Positions 44,162-53,190 of a stretch of DNA of 64,000 nt are shown here, in pieces. The notes beneath the pieces are model-generated. The model saw only the letters and a program-made list of their open reading frames with translations, made no database searches and was not told where the DNA came from. Each line of letters begins with the position of its first letter. The stretch's first letter is position 1. The position numbers and the translations under genes were made by a program. This DNA comes from Lyngbya sp. HA4199-MV5 (GTDB taxonomy: Bacteria; Cyanobacteriota; Cyanobacteriia; Leptolyngbyales; Leptolyngbyaceae): the NCBI GenBank assembly GCA_019359375.1, contig JAHHHL010000005.1, forward strand, positions 124,001 to 188,000, read 5' to 3'.

Positions 44162-45382
44162 TCACGGCTCAATCACCACCTGAATTTGTAGGTTCGTAAA
44201 TTTGGCGGCTTTTTGACTGGAAGCCCCATCCAGCGTGGCATGTACTTCCACCACTCTGGAGTCAATATTGGCGCTGGGGTCAGTGTTGACGATCGTCTGT
44301 CGCAGCACTTGAGAACCCACGCGCTCAACCGTTCCTGTCAATTCACCCGGAAGGGCATTGCTGCTGACCCGTACATGCTGCCCAGGCTTCACCTTGCCCA
44401 CATCGCTTTGATACACTTCCGCGATCGCCTGCATCTGCCGTGTTTGACCGATTTCCACAATGCCGTCGGTCGAAACCACTTCACCGGAGCGGGTGTGAAT
44501 GTACAGCACTTCTCCGTTGACGGGCGATCGCACCACAGATTGAGCGAAACTTGCCTTTGCCTGATCTCGCGCCGCGATCGTCCGGTTCACTTCGGCTTGC
44601 GCCGATCGCACATCCACTGGGCGCACCTCAGCAATCTGCGCCAGCGTTGCCTTCGCTTTATTCAACTCCTGGGGACTGGTAGAGCGAATGCGATCGAGCG
44701 TGGCTTGGGCTTCCTGTAACGATTTTTGGGCAGTGTCTCGCTTAAGACGCTTGCTGTCGCGATCGGATGCCGAAAGCGCACCTTGCTCATACAGCGCTTG
44801 ATAACGGTTGTACTCAGTCTGCGCGTTTTGCAATTCCGACTGCAACCGAGCCACCGTTGCGGCTTGCGCCTCAATATCACCCTGACGTTCTGCACTCAAG
44901 CGAGCAATGTCAGCGCGTTGTGCCTCAATCTCGCCTTGTTTTGCCCCAGCTTCGGTGACAGCAAGCTTTGCCTGAGCCACACTCACTTGTTCCTGGGCTT
45001 CGTCTAATGCCGCTTTGCGCTGATCGTAGGAGTCTAAAACCGCCACGATTTGACCCGCTTTTACCCAATCCCCCTCCTTCACCAGCAAGCGATCAACCCG
45101 ATTGCCTTGATTTGCGGTCGGAGCCGACAATTTGATCACTTCACCACGGGGTGCTAGTCGCCCAAGAGCCGTCACGGTTTGAATGGTGGGTGTGTTCACC
45201 GCTGTCGGTTTCGCAGGAGCCGATAACATGGCATGGAACCGCCACACCCCAAGCGCTGCACCACCAACACCCAGCCCGATCGCCGCCCCAAGCAACCACC
45301 GAGGCAGATGCCCCTTGGGAAGCAAGATCGCTAAACCAGAATCGTTTGAACCAGAGCCTTTTTGAGTTGTTGCGTTATGCAT
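44162..45382 (-). CDS. devB: DevB-family membrane fusion protein (HlyD type)
   Basis: 406 residues. After a short cytoplasmic start there is one membrane helix (LLGAAIGLGVGGAALGVWRF, about 30-50). The periplasmic part begins with the lipoyl half LAPRGEVIKLSAPTANQGNR / VKEGDWVKAGQIVAVLDSYD. A long alpha-hairpin coiled coil follows (about 115-255), then the beta-barrel and C-terminal strands (VRSPVNGEVLYIHTRSGEVV). It would bridge DevAC and a TolC-like outer-membrane channel. ATG 45382 is chosen because GGAGG sits eight bases upstream. A TetR-type operator overlaps its promoter region. Confidence 0.93.
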   Translation of the reverse strand: MHNATTQKGSGSNDSGLAILLPKGHLPRWLLGAAIGLGVGGAALGVWRFHAMLSAPAKPTAVNTPTIQTVTALGRLAPRGEVIKLSAPTANQGNRVDRLLVKEGDWVKAGQIVAVLDSYDQRKAALDEAQEQVSVAQAKLAVTEAGAKQGEIEAQRADIARLSAERQGDIEAQAATVARLQSELQNAQTEYNRYQALYEQGALSASDRDSKRLKRDTAQKSLQEAQATLDRIRSTSPQELNKAKATLAQIAEVRPVDVRSAQAEVNRTIAARDQAKASFAQSVVRSPVNGEVLYIHTRSGEVVSTDGIVEIGQTRQMQAIAEVYQSDVGKVKPGQHVRVSSNALPGELTGTVERVGSQVLRQTIVNTDPSANIDSRVVEVHATLDGASSQKAAKFTNLQIQVVIEP

Positions 45383-45406
45383 CGTCAATGCCTCCTCTCT
45401 GGAGAG

Positions 45407-45462
45407 CTATACTAATCGGTTTCGTTTAGCCGCATGAATCTAAACTAAACTGATTAGTATAG
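45407..45462. promoter_or_regulatory. 23-bp inverted repeat, probable TetR operator
   Basis: CTATACTAATCGGTTTCGTT+TAG (45407-45429) and its near-perfect inverse CTAAACTAAACTGATTAGTA+TAG (45440-45462) are separated by ten bases. The core ACTAATC/GATTAGT is exact. The repeat lies between divergent devB and the TetR-type gene, the classic position for a shared operator, so the regulator probably represses both. Confidence 0.85.
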
Positions 45463-45510
45463 TTATGTCAAGCTAGAATTCAATGTTTAGATCTAAAAAG
45501 CCAGCACAGC

Positions 45511-46146
45511 ATGAGACAGACAAAGACCGGACGCGCCGATCGCCATCTCTCCGCAGAGAAAACGGAAGCGATTTTAGAAGGGGGTATGCAAGAATTTTTA
45601 GCGCATGGCTATGCAGCGACCAGTATGGATCGCGTGGCGATCGCGGCAAAGGTCTCAAAAGCGACTGTGTACAATCACTTTCAAGATAAAGAAAGCTTAT
45701 TTAACGCACTCATTCAGCGCTTGGTCGAGCACAAATTTAGCGCGATTTTTGATGGCTCTGATGCTCGCCTTTTGCAGACGGATCCCCAGGATGTCCTCAA
45801 AGAGTTTGCCAATCGAGCCTTAAATGTAGGGATGCAGGAGCCACAATTTCTCAATTTTATGAGAGTCATTTTAGGTGAGTCAGGTCGCTTCCCAGAGTTA
45901 GCGCGTGCCTTTGTGCGTAACATCGAGCAGACTGCCTTCAGGGGGCTTTGCGAATATTTCACGCACTGCCCTCAGCTAAACCTGGCTGATCCAGAGGCAA
46001 CCGCGCGCATTTTTATCGGCGCGATCGTGCATTTTCTCATCGTCCAGGAAATGCTGCATGGAAAGGATATTTTGCCCATGGAGCGCGATCGACTCATTGA
46101 AACCTTAGTGAATATGATCGTCATCAATCCAGCCGAAACACTTTAA
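45511..46146 (+). CDS. TetR/AcrR family transcriptional regulator
   Basis: 211 residues. The N-terminal helix-turn-helix (about 17-63) reads AILEGGMQEFLAHGYAATSM DRVAIAAKVSKATVYNHFQDKESLF, a typical TetR DNA-binding domain. The C-terminal ligand-binding domain resembles the TetR_C group of AcrR/RutR-like repressors (NFMRVILGESGRFPELARAF). It is divergent from the DevBCA-type operon with a long inverted repeat between them, so autoregulation and control of the exporter are likely. Confidence 0.93.
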   Translation: MRQTKTGRADRHLSAEKTEAILEGGMQEFLAHGYAATSMDRVAIAAKVSKATVYNHFQDKESLFNALIQRLVEHKFSAIFDGSDARLLQTDPQDVLKEFANRALNVGMQEPQFLNFMRVILGESGRFPELARAFVRNIEQTAFRGLCEYFTHCPQLNLADPEATARIFIGAIVHFLIVQEMLHGKDILPMERDRLIETLVNMIVINPAETL

Positions 46147-46204
46147 GTGAAAGCCACCACTGCTGGTTTGCCTATGCCTCAACGCCACCACCGATCGCGC
46201 TCAC

Positions 46205-46267
46205 AAAACTCAAAACTCTTAACTCAAAACTCTTAACTCTTTGCCCCTACTCCCCACTCCCCACTCC
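46205..46267. repeat. Heptamer repeats (AAAACTC, TCCCCAC)
   Basis: Tracts of AACTCAAAACTC (about 46205-46235) and CTCCCCA/CTCCCTA (about 46248-46275). The second runs into the last codons of the DUF2993 gene. Confidence 0.8.
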
Positions 46268-47008
46268 CTACTCCCCCTCCGGTGTCACCATAATCTGCCC
46301 CTGACAGCGAAGTTGCCCAGGTTCCAGGCTCAGCGTTTGGAGCGAAACGTCCGCACCCAGATCGAACGCAAACCCATCCAAATCGCGCAGAGGCATCCCT
46401 TGCCGAGCCTTTGCGTGGGGAAGCCAATGAGGACGATCGAGATGCAGCTTGTTGCCATCACTCAACCTTAAGCCGGTCCGAATGACAACAGCGGTTGGCT
46501 GACCACTCGCCGACAACAGCGTTGCCGCCAGCGTGACCTGCCCATCTCCTAGAGCGACTTGGGGATCTTGCAAATGAATTTCCTGGGGCGTTTGCCTGGT
46601 CAACGCATCGTCTTGCTCCCCGTCTGCTTGCAGTAGCGTGAGCAAAAATTCGATGACCCCTTGTGCTAACAAAGGTCCCTGCAAAGAAGCGTTTACGTCC
46701 GCTTCGTAGAGTAATACGTCGCCCACGATCGGAAATGCTTGAGTCAGCCGAAACGGCTTGCCCCGCAGCACTTGCGTAAAGTTTGTACAAATCTGCTCGC
46801 CCACGATCGACACCTGGCTGAGGTGTAACCCCCGATAGACAGCATTCCGAGCCGAAACCGATACTTGCTTAATGCTTCCAGACAGAATTTGGCGATCGCC
46901 CGCTTCAATAGACAATTGCAGATCGTCTACATGCTCCAACTGCGATCGCACCCAAAGCCGCACAGCAGGCGATAGCACTTTGCTAATCAAGCGACTCTGA
47001 TTGGACAT
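46268..47008 (-). CDS. DUF2993 (LmeA-type) lipid-binding-like protein
   Basis: 246 residues from ATG 47008 (MSNQSRLISKVLSPAVRLWV). The DUF2993 pattern is visible: an amphipathic start, then VDDLQLSIEAGDRQILSGSI, QVSVSARNAVYRGLHLSQVS and later GDGQVTLAATLLS. The family has a tubular lipid-binding-like fold related to phospholipid carriers. No signal peptide is clear, so in cyanobacteria it may act inside the cell. The last residues (TPEGE) abut a heptamer tract. Confidence 0.85.
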   Translation of the reverse strand: MSNQSRLISKVLSPAVRLWVRSQLEHVDDLQLSIEAGDRQILSGSIKQVSVSARNAVYRGLHLSQVSIVGEQICTNFTQVLRGKPFRLTQAFPIVGDVLLYEADVNASLQGPLLAQGVIEFLLTLLQADGEQDDALTRQTPQEIHLQDPQVALGDGQVTLAATLLSASGQPTAVVIRTGLRLSDGNKLHLDRPHWLPHAKARQGMPLRDLDGFAFDLGADVSLQTLSLEPGQLRCQGQIMVTPEGE

Positions 47009-47017
47009 AAACACCAA

Positions 47018-47561
47018 GCTCTAAACAAACATTGTTAACCCTACCTGGGTCGCTAAGCTACCTATCAGTTAAGCCCAATAGCGACGCTTGAAAGGGCTAC
47101 GTGACTGCCCACGATCGCGGTCGATCGCAGCTTCCTACCGAGTATACCGATATCGGTATGCGACATCGTAGCCAAAAGATGAAATGCCCAGAGCTACTGC
47201 CTCTCAGGTATTTTGTGGTCATTAACGGCTACTCCAACATGCTCCTCGCTAAATAGAAGGGGATCACAGTAGCAAGATTTCCTGACATTGCGATCCCCTT
47301 CCAGTTCAAAATGTTATGGTTTCCTGACATTATGATCCCCGTGTTGCCCGACAATCCGTATATATGCCTAAAATTGGCGCTTAAAACCCTTGACCCAATT
47401 TTTACTTTGCCGCAACATGAGCCTAGCTGCGATCCCCACACATGTCCCACACATGTAATGCCGTATGGTTCTCAGGACGTATCAAAATTCACTGCTTAAA
47501 CAGAAATGACTATCGATAGCAATGACCATCAACGAATTCGCACATTGGAGCGTGAACGACC
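47018..47561. other. Divergent spacer with palindromes and a repeated motif
   Basis: About 540 bp. It contains a perfect 16-bp palindrome ATACCGATATCGGTAT (about 47144-47159). An inverted repeat GAAGGGGATC/GATCCCCTTC (47256-47265 and 47292-47301) lies further on. The motif TTTCCTGACAT-xxGATCCCC occurs twice (about 47278 and 47321). Frames here look random. It holds the promoters for DUF2993 and DUF4912 genes. Confidence 0.6.
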
Positions 47562-48806
47562 ATGACCAAAGAACGCCCACCACTCGAAGATATGACCTTA
47601 CGGCAACTTCGCCGCGTCGCCAGCGAATACGGTGTCTCTCGCTATAGCCGTATGCGTAAAGAACAACTCCTCGCATCAATTCAAGATATTCAACGTAGTC
47701 AAGGTTCATCTACCCCATCTCGACCTTTGGAGGCTCAAGCAGAAGTGGAAGCAGCAAAATTTGACCTTGGGCAAGACGATCGCGTCGGTGGTTCCCTAGC
47801 CGCTGTTGATGAAGGTCTCGTAGACCTCCCGGCAGGCTATGGCGAAAGCCGCATTGTACTCATGCCCCGCGATCCACAGTGGGCTTATACCTACTGGGAT
47901 ATTCCCAATGAACATAAAGAGGCACTGCGCCGCCAGGGTGGACTGCAAATTGCTCTGCGGTTGTACGATGTCACCAATATCAGCCTGGATTACCAGTCGC
48001 CTCACAGCATTCAAGAGTATCCCGGTGACGAACTCTCGCGGGAGTGGTATCTACCCATTCCAGTGAGCGATCGCGACTACGTAGTTGACATCGGCTATCG
48101 GTGTGCAGACGGTCGCTGGTTAGTGCTGGCTCGGTCTGCTCCAGTACGCGTCCCTCCGGTGTACCCCTCAGATTGGATTGATGATCAGTTCATCACCGTT
48201 GCATGGGAAGAACGACTGGCTGGCAAAACCTTCTTGGAACTGGTGCCACCTAGCCAGAAAGCAGCTAGAACTGGCGCTGGTGCAGGCACTACAGGCAACG
48301 CCATCTACGACCAAATTTTTAGTCTGGCGGAAACAACCGAAGCGCAGCGGGTGGCAGGGTCATTGTATGGCTCAATGCAGCAGGTGCCTGTGCATGAGCA
48401 GGCTATTAGCTCCTATGTTTTCCCGTCAGGTGTTGGGTTATGGGCTGTACCCACTGCCTCAGGCTTAACCATGTCAGGGGTCGGCATGTCGGGCGTTGGC
48501 TTCTCTGCTTCTGCATCACCCATTCGTCCTCGTCAATTCTGGCTCGTTGCCGACGCTGAGTTGATCGTTTATGGCGCAACGGAGCCTGATGCAACGGTGA
48601 CGATCGGCGGTCGCCCCATCAAGCTCAACTCTGACGGCACCTTCCGCTTTCAAATGTCCTTCCAGGACGGGCTGATTGACTATCCCATTCTGGCAGTGGC
48701 AGCAGATGGTGAGCAAAACCGCGCCATTCACATGAAATTTACGCGCGAAACCCCTGAACGCAGAACAAACACCAAAGAGGAAGCCGTCCAAGAATGGCTG
48801 GCGTAA
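47562..48806 (+). CDS. DUF4912 protein with N-terminal Rho-N-like domain
   Basis: 414 residues. The first 45 (LEDMTLRQLRRVASEYGVSR then YSRMRKEQLLASIQ) form a Rho_N/SAP-like helical hairpin. A linker leads to the DUF4912 domain (about 95-205: SRIVLMPRDPQWAYTYWDIP ... LRLYDVTNI ... YVVDIGYRCADGRWLVLARS). After a Gly/Ser-rich part, a small beta domain (about 325-395: FWLVADAELIVYGATEPDAT VTIGGRPIKLNSDGTFRF) recalls Ig-like folds. Function is unknown. It ends at a strong terminator. Confidence 0.88.
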   Translation: MTKERPPLEDMTLRQLRRVASEYGVSRYSRMRKEQLLASIQDIQRSQGSSTPSRPLEAQAEVEAAKFDLGQDDRVGGSLAAVDEGLVDLPAGYGESRIVLMPRDPQWAYTYWDIPNEHKEALRRQGGLQIALRLYDVTNISLDYQSPHSIQEYPGDELSREWYLPIPVSDRDYVVDIGYRCADGRWLVLARSAPVRVPPVYPSDWIDDQFITVAWEERLAGKTFLELVPPSQKAARTGAGAGTTGNAIYDQIFSLAETTEAQRVAGSLYGSMQQVPVHEQAISSYVFPSGVGLWAVPTASGLTMSGVGMSGVGFSASASPIRPRQFWLVADAELIVYGATEPDATVTIGGRPIKLNSDGTFRFQMSFQDGLIDYPILAVAADGEQNRAIHMKFTRETPERRTNTKEEAVQEWLA

Positions 48807-48835
48807 GCGCAGTTTGATGATCCTGTTACTCCCTT

Positions 48836-48865
48836 GCCCTCGATCGCGCGATCGAGGGCTTTTTT
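48836..48865 (+). terminator. Rho-independent terminator after the DUF4912 gene
   Basis: A perfect hairpin with arms GCCCTCGATCG and CGATCGAGGGC (48836-48859) is followed by six T residues. The GATCGCGCGATC centre is HIP1-like. Confidence 0.92.
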
Positions 48866-48987
48866 ACGCTTTAGCGACAGGAACAGACTGAAGAGCACGA
48901 TCGCACCCCCAACCATGAGCGATCGCCTGCCAAAGTTGCTTAAATTGGGAAAGACCGTCCTTCCGCACTCAACGAGGTAACATCCGC

Positions 48988-50190
48988 ATGGTCGAGCATA
49001 ATTTCCCGCAAACGCTACCAGCGGCTAGTAAAGCGATCGACGACGGCTCCTACATGGACTACTTCTACGACATCCCAGGGAGTATGCCGGGAACCCTCAA
49101 TATCGAGACAGATTCCTCTCCACCCGTTATCGTGCTCATTGACTACGATGAAGCGAACGCTGTCCGACAAGAGATTGAAACCCCCGAAGACACCATTCCC
49201 TTTCTGGATACGGAGTCGGTCTCCTGGATTGATGTCAAAGGTTTGGGTAGTGAAGATGTGCTACGCCGCTTGGGGAAAGTGTTTAGCCTCCACCCCCTGG
49301 TGCTCGAAGACATCGTGAATGTGCCCCAACGCCCTAAAATCGAAGAATACGACGAACAGTTGCTGATCATTGCCCGGATGGTCACCATCAAAGCCTCTGG
49401 CAGCGGTTTTATTAGCGAGCAGGTGAGCCTGGTCTTGGGCAAACATTACCTGCTGACCGTGCAGGAAGAACCCGAATACGACTGCTTTGGTCCGATTCGG
49501 GAGCGCATTCGCACCAACAAAGGCACGATCCGCAAACACGGAGCCGACTATCTCGCCTACGCACTTTTAGATGCCATTATTGATGGATTCTTCCCAGTCT
49601 TAGAAGAATACGGCGAAAAGATTGAAGAACTAGAAGATGAAGTCGTCTCTAATCCCTCCCATCAAACCTTAGAAAAAATTCATTCGGTTAAACGCGAATT
49701 ATTGGGCTTACGGCGTGCTATCTGGCCTCAACGAGATGCGATCAATGCACTGATCCGCGATGGCAGCGATTTGATTAGTCATGATGTCCATATCTATCTC
49801 AGAGACTGTTACGACCACGCTATTCAGGTGCTAGATATGGTAGAAACCTATCGTGAACTAGCCGCGAGTTTGATGGACGTTTATCTCTCCTCCGTCAGCA
49901 ACAAAATGAACGAAATCATGAAACTGCTAACTGTGATCTCGTCTATTTTTATTCCCCTTACATTCATTGCTGGCGTGTATGGCATGAATTTTAATACCGA
50001 AAAGTCACCGTTCAACATGCCTGAACTCGACTGGTACTGGGGCTATGTTGCCTGTTGGGCTGTCATGCTGGCGACAGCATTCAGTCTTATCTTCTTTTTC
50101 TGGAGGCGAGGATGGTTTGAAAGCCTTTCGACTGCTGCCCCTCAAGTTGAACCGTCTAAGAAGTCACCCAAATCTTTGCTTCACCGATGA
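48988..50190 (+). CDS. corA: CorA-type magnesium/cobalt transporter
   Basis: 400 residues. The cytoplasmic N-terminal domain (about 70-300) carries typical CorA segments (SLHPLVLEDIVNVPQRPKIE, ALLDAIIDGFFPVLEEYGEK). The long stalk helix ends in two membrane helices. The channel signature YGMNF lies between them (FIAGVYGMNFNTEKSPFNMP). The protein forms a pentameric Mg2+ channel. The first 60 residues are a variable acidic leader. Translation of the next gene is coupled (ATGA overlap). Confidence 0.95.
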   Translation: MVEHNFPQTLPAASKAIDDGSYMDYFYDIPGSMPGTLNIETDSSPPVIVLIDYDEANAVRQEIETPEDTIPFLDTESVSWIDVKGLGSEDVLRRLGKVFSLHPLVLEDIVNVPQRPKIEEYDEQLLIIARMVTIKASGSGFISEQVSLVLGKHYLLTVQEEPEYDCFGPIRERIRTNKGTIRKHGADYLAYALLDAIIDGFFPVLEEYGEKIEELEDEVVSNPSHQTLEKIHSVKRELLGLRRAIWPQRDAINALIRDGSDLISHDVHIYLRDCYDHAIQVLDMVETYRELAASLMDVYLSSVSNKMNEIMKLLTVISSIFIPLTFIAGVYGMNFNTEKSPFNMPELDWYWGYVACWAVMLATAFSLIFFFWRRGWFESLSTAAPQVEPSKKSPKSLLHR

Positions 50191-50903
50191 ATCTTGTCGA
50201 TCCAATTATTCTCACAGCGTATGTGCTGTGCATCATCTACTTTCTCTATCTCATTGTTGATGCATTCAATGATGAGTTTACGATTAAGTTAGATGCCGAT
50301 TTTTTGAAGCAGCAGCTAGAAGAACAAGGTCTCCAGAACTTGCTTGCTGTTAGCGTCAAATTTGACAGTCGTTATGAGTTTGACAAGCTAAAGCAACTGT
50401 CCGTTAGTATTAGTAACAAAGCGAGCCATGAGAAAGTGGATGATAAACCATATGGCATTTCAGTGTATGTCGATTGGGATTATTGCGCCTTCACCGATTT
50501 AGACGGTCGATCGCGCCGCGTCACCCGCCTCATGCCCGGTACAACAGTCGATCTCTTTCAAAATCAAGTCTCCAGCACGATCGCCCCCAGCACAACACTT
50601 AAAGAAGCCATCACAGCCGAAGATTTGCTGCAACGCAAAGGCGATCGCAAAGCTGACAAACTCGATGCCGCCTCGCCACTCAATTTAGAAGTCGAAATCA
50701 CCAAGCCACTTATTGACCCAGGCGCACTGAAGAAAAATGACAAATTTATGAAGCGCTACACCGATCTGGAATTTTTTTTAGGATTAGCGTTTCGGATCGT
50801 TGGTCCAAACCACTCCATTGGCGGCGATCGCGTCTACATCCTGTGCAAATTTGTCATGCACAAACTCCACTGGACGGCTGGATTACCGTGGAATCCAAAG
50901 TAG
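50187..50903 (+). CDS. Membrane-anchored protein of unknown function coupled to corA
   Basis: 238 residues with one N-terminal membrane helix (PIILTAYVLCIIYFLYLIVD, residues 5-24). A cytoplasmic-looking domain follows: FLKQQLEEQGLQNLLAVSVKF, a beta-rich middle (YGISVYVDWDYCAFTDLDGR SRRVTRLMPG) and a C-terminal part ending DRVYILCKFVMHKLHW. Its start overlaps the corA stop by four bases. A role linked to CorA is plausible from layout only. No family is recognised. Confidence 0.7.
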   Translation: MNLVDPIILTAYVLCIIYFLYLIVDAFNDEFTIKLDADFLKQQLEEQGLQNLLAVSVKFDSRYEFDKLKQLSVSISNKASHEKVDDKPYGISVYVDWDYCAFTDLDGRSRRVTRLMPGTTVDLFQNQVSSTIAPSTTLKEAITAEDLLQRKGDRKADKLDAASPLNLEVEITKPLIDPGALKKNDKFMKRYTDLEFFLGLAFRIVGPNHSIGGDRVYILCKFVMHKLHWTAGLPWNPK

Positions 50904-50950
50904 GAGGTAAACCCCTCACGTCCTCCCTCTCACAGACTAGACTAAGAATA

Positions 50951-51431
50951 GAGGAGAGTAGGCGCAGGCAGTTGCGGGTCACTGTGAAAAACGGTGATCC
51001 GAGGAAAGTCCGGGCTTCCGAAAGACCAAACTTGCTGGGTAATGCCCAGTGCGAGCGATCGTGAGGATAGTGCCACAGAAAGATACCGCCGATGGAGAAG
51101 GTAAAAGGTAAAAGGTAAAAGGCAAATTTCCTTTTATCCTTTTCATTTTTCCTTTTACCCTTCTTCTGGTAAGGGTGCAAAGGTGCGGTAAGAGCGCACC
51201 AGCAGCATCGAGAGGTGCTGGCTCGGTAAACCCCGGTTGGAAGCAAGGCTGCGGAACAAGGGTTGGTCTTTGACCCGTTCCACGCAAAGGTGGGTGCGCC
51301 CATCTCTGCCCGTCCGCTTGAGGAGCTTGGTAACAAGTGTCCCAGATAGATAACTGCCCTCTTAAAGGACTGTCCTTCTAAAGGCAGCGCGTTTAAGAGA
51401 ACAGAACCCGGCTTATGTCCGACTCTTCTCC
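50951..51431 (+). ncRNA. rnpB: RNase P RNA (M1 RNA, bacterial class A)
   Basis: The conserved cores are present: GAGGAAAGTCCGGGC near the 5' end (about 51000-51015, helix P4/CR I) and ACAGAACCCGGCTTATG near the 3' end (about 51400-51417, CR V). The 5' GAGGAGAGT and 3' ACTCTTCTCC can form P1. Between them lie the expected P7-P11 and P15 elements. The P12 region (about 51095-51175) is enlarged by AAAAGGT heptamer repeats paired with a CCTTTTAC-rich strand, as described in some filamentous cyanobacteria. The RNA cleaves 5' leaders from tRNA precursors. Ends are approximate. Confidence 0.95.
51095..51172. repeat. Heptamer repeats inside rnpB helix P12
   Basis: GGTAAAAGGTAAAAGGTAAA (about 51103-51122) faces TCCTTTTATCC/TTCCTTTTACCC (about 51129-51160). 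The two strands form a long extra hairpin, so the inserted repeat is accommodated as a helix extension. Confidence 0.85.
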
Positions 51432-51720
51432 ATTCACACAAACCTTTCACACAAACCTTACAGTTCCCCAAACTCACACCCACCAAACGGACTATCAGCT
51501 TAGTTTTATCTAACTTTGTTGATTTAACAAAGAAATGTATAGATTCCGCAAAGGGGCATGAGTCCGCTGTACGACCTTTTGAACCTGCACTAGGATGAGG
51601 GCACCAGTGATTCGCTTCACTGCATGTATTGTTGAGTACTCGTCGAGCCAGACGTACTGAATGATGCCTTGAGGAGTTTAGTGGCAGTGGCTTAGGTGGC
51701 AGCGTTTATAGGGCAAGGGT

Positions 51721-52332
51721 GTGAGTAACCAGACCTCCCAAATCTTAGTAGCAAGCGAACTAGAGGCAGCGTTGAGTGCTCAACAGCTAGTGGCTGTCGG
51801 TGAGCATAAGCGCAGCGGCTTAATTATTTGCAAGGCTCATCATGCAGAATTTGCCGGACCTGGTGCCATTGTAGGAAGCCCAGTCGAGCAAGCCTGTGTA
51901 AGCATTATTGCGATCGGCGCTCCTGAAATGATGCCCGTTGTTACCTCCAAACAGCGTCAAACAGCCTACAGCCGCCGTATTCAATGGATTCGCTGGCTCC
52001 AAAAAATTACTGAACACGCGGATGCAACCCAGAGAGCCGAAAAGCTCTTTGCTAGTTTTGAGGAGTTTTTTGGCGCATCAGCGTTGATGGCGCTATCGGA
52101 CGAGGTGTTGGCTTTATTAATTGGGGTGATGCCGTTGACGATCGCTGCGGTGCGATCGCACTACACATGGCCGCTGCCAGTGGAGGAGCCTACGCTCATC
52201 ACAGCCTATGAGCCAAACCAATTTAACGCTGCTCGTTTGGTCTCACGATCGGTACCGCTTAATGGCTATCTGCCAGCTAAAACCTGTGCCAGCCTTTGGT
52301 CGGGGTTTTACAACACGCCGAGTCGAGATTAG
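51721..52332 (+). CDS. Protein of unknown function
   Basis: 203 residues from a GTG at 51721 (MSNQTSQILVASELEAALSA). The N-terminal 75 residues look like a small alpha/beta domain; the middle is helical (RRIQWIRWLQKITEHADATQ RAEKLFASFEEFFG); the end is rich in loops. No membrane helix or motif is recognised. It lies 290 bp downstream of rnpB and 140 bp upstream of rnc on the same strand. Confidence 0.6.
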   Translation: MSNQTSQILVASELEAALSAQQLVAVGEHKRSGLIICKAHHAEFAGPGAIVGSPVEQACVSIIAIGAPEMMPVVTSKQRQTAYSRRIQWIRWLQKITEHADATQRAEKLFASFEEFFGASALMALSDEVLALLIGVMPLTIAAVRSHYTWPLPVEEPTLITAYEPNQFNAARLVSRSVPLNGYLPAKTCASLWSGFYNTPSRD

Positions 52333-52473
52333 TGGTTTGTTAACCTTGAAGTTAACGGAGTCGGTTGGTTATGAAAGCGGTTTTGCAAGGGTTTCCGTCT
52401 CTCAAAACATTCTTGCTACCTCACTCGCTTGTCCTCCCGTTCTGGGCTTAAAAGACCTGATACACTGTCAGGC

Positions 52474-53190
52474 ATGACACTTCAGTACCCTCGTCGCCAG
52501 CAGCAGCTTCAAACTCTGGTGCAAAAATTAGGACTCTCTGAGCAAGCACCCATTCAATGGCATCTGCTCGATTTGGCGCTGACTCATCCTACCGTGTCGG
52601 CAACAGCGAATTATGAGCAACTCGAGTTCGTCGGAGATGCTGTTGTACGGTTAGCGACGGCTGTTTTTTTGCTGGAAACCTCACCAGAGCTTCCAGTAGG
52701 AGAGTTTGCAGCCCTGCGATCGGTGCTGGTGAGCGATCGCATCCTGGCACAACTGGCGGCAAGTTATCGGCTCGATCGATACTTGCTGGTTTCCGACAGT
52801 GCCCTGAAAGATAAGCTCGGTCAAGAATCGCGGTTGGCGGATGCGTTTGAAGCTGTGCTGGCAGCGCTTTATCTGAGCACGCATACCTTAGAACTGGTGC
52901 GACCCTGTTTGGATCATCACTTTCGGCAGTTAGTGACCGAAATTTTGAGCGATCCGGCTCGCCAAAACTATAAGGCAGCGCTTCAAGAGTGGAGTCAGGC
53001 ACGGTACAAAACGCTGCCGGAGTACCGCGTGATTCAAGCAGAGCAGACTCACGACAACTCGCAACGCTTTATCGCTGAAGTGTGGTTGCGGAATGAGCGA
53101 TTGGGTCAAGGCAGTGGGCGATCAATTAAAGCCGCAGAGCAAGCCGCCGCTCAAGTTGCCTTTACGATGGTGCGTGAACAGTTACTTTAA
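52474..53190 (+). CDS. rnc: Ribonuclease III
   Basis: 238 residues from ATG 52474. The nuclease domain has the catalytic box NYEQLEFVGDAVVRLA and the second acidic cluster ESRLADAFEAVLAALYL. The double-stranded RNA-binding domain (about 160-235) contains NYKAALQEWSQARYKTLPEY and SIKAAEQAAAQVAF. It cleaves double-stranded RNA in rRNA maturation and mRNA decay. The frame is open 15 codons upstream, but ATG 52474 is typical. Confidence 0.93.
   Translation: MTLQYPRRQQQLQTLVQKLGLSEQAPIQWHLLDLALTHPTVSATANYEQLEFVGDAVVRLATAVFLLETSPELPVGEFAALRSVLVSDRILAQLAASYRLDRYLLVSDSALKDKLGQESRLADAFEAVLAALYLSTHTLELVRPCLDHHFRQLVTEILSDPARQNYKAALQEWSQARYKTLPEYRVIQAEQTHDNSQRFIAEVWLRNERLGQGSGRSIKAAEQAAAQVAFTMVREQLL

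Noticed and set aside
47229-47450. 73-codon minus-strand frame in the DUF2993-DUF4912 spacer
   Set aside because: Its repeated MSGN segments arise from the duplicated noncoding motif, and no start signal is evident.
50854-51486. 210-codon minus-strand frame over rnpB
   Set aside because: It is antisense to the RNase P RNA, whose conserved core sequences are unmistakable.
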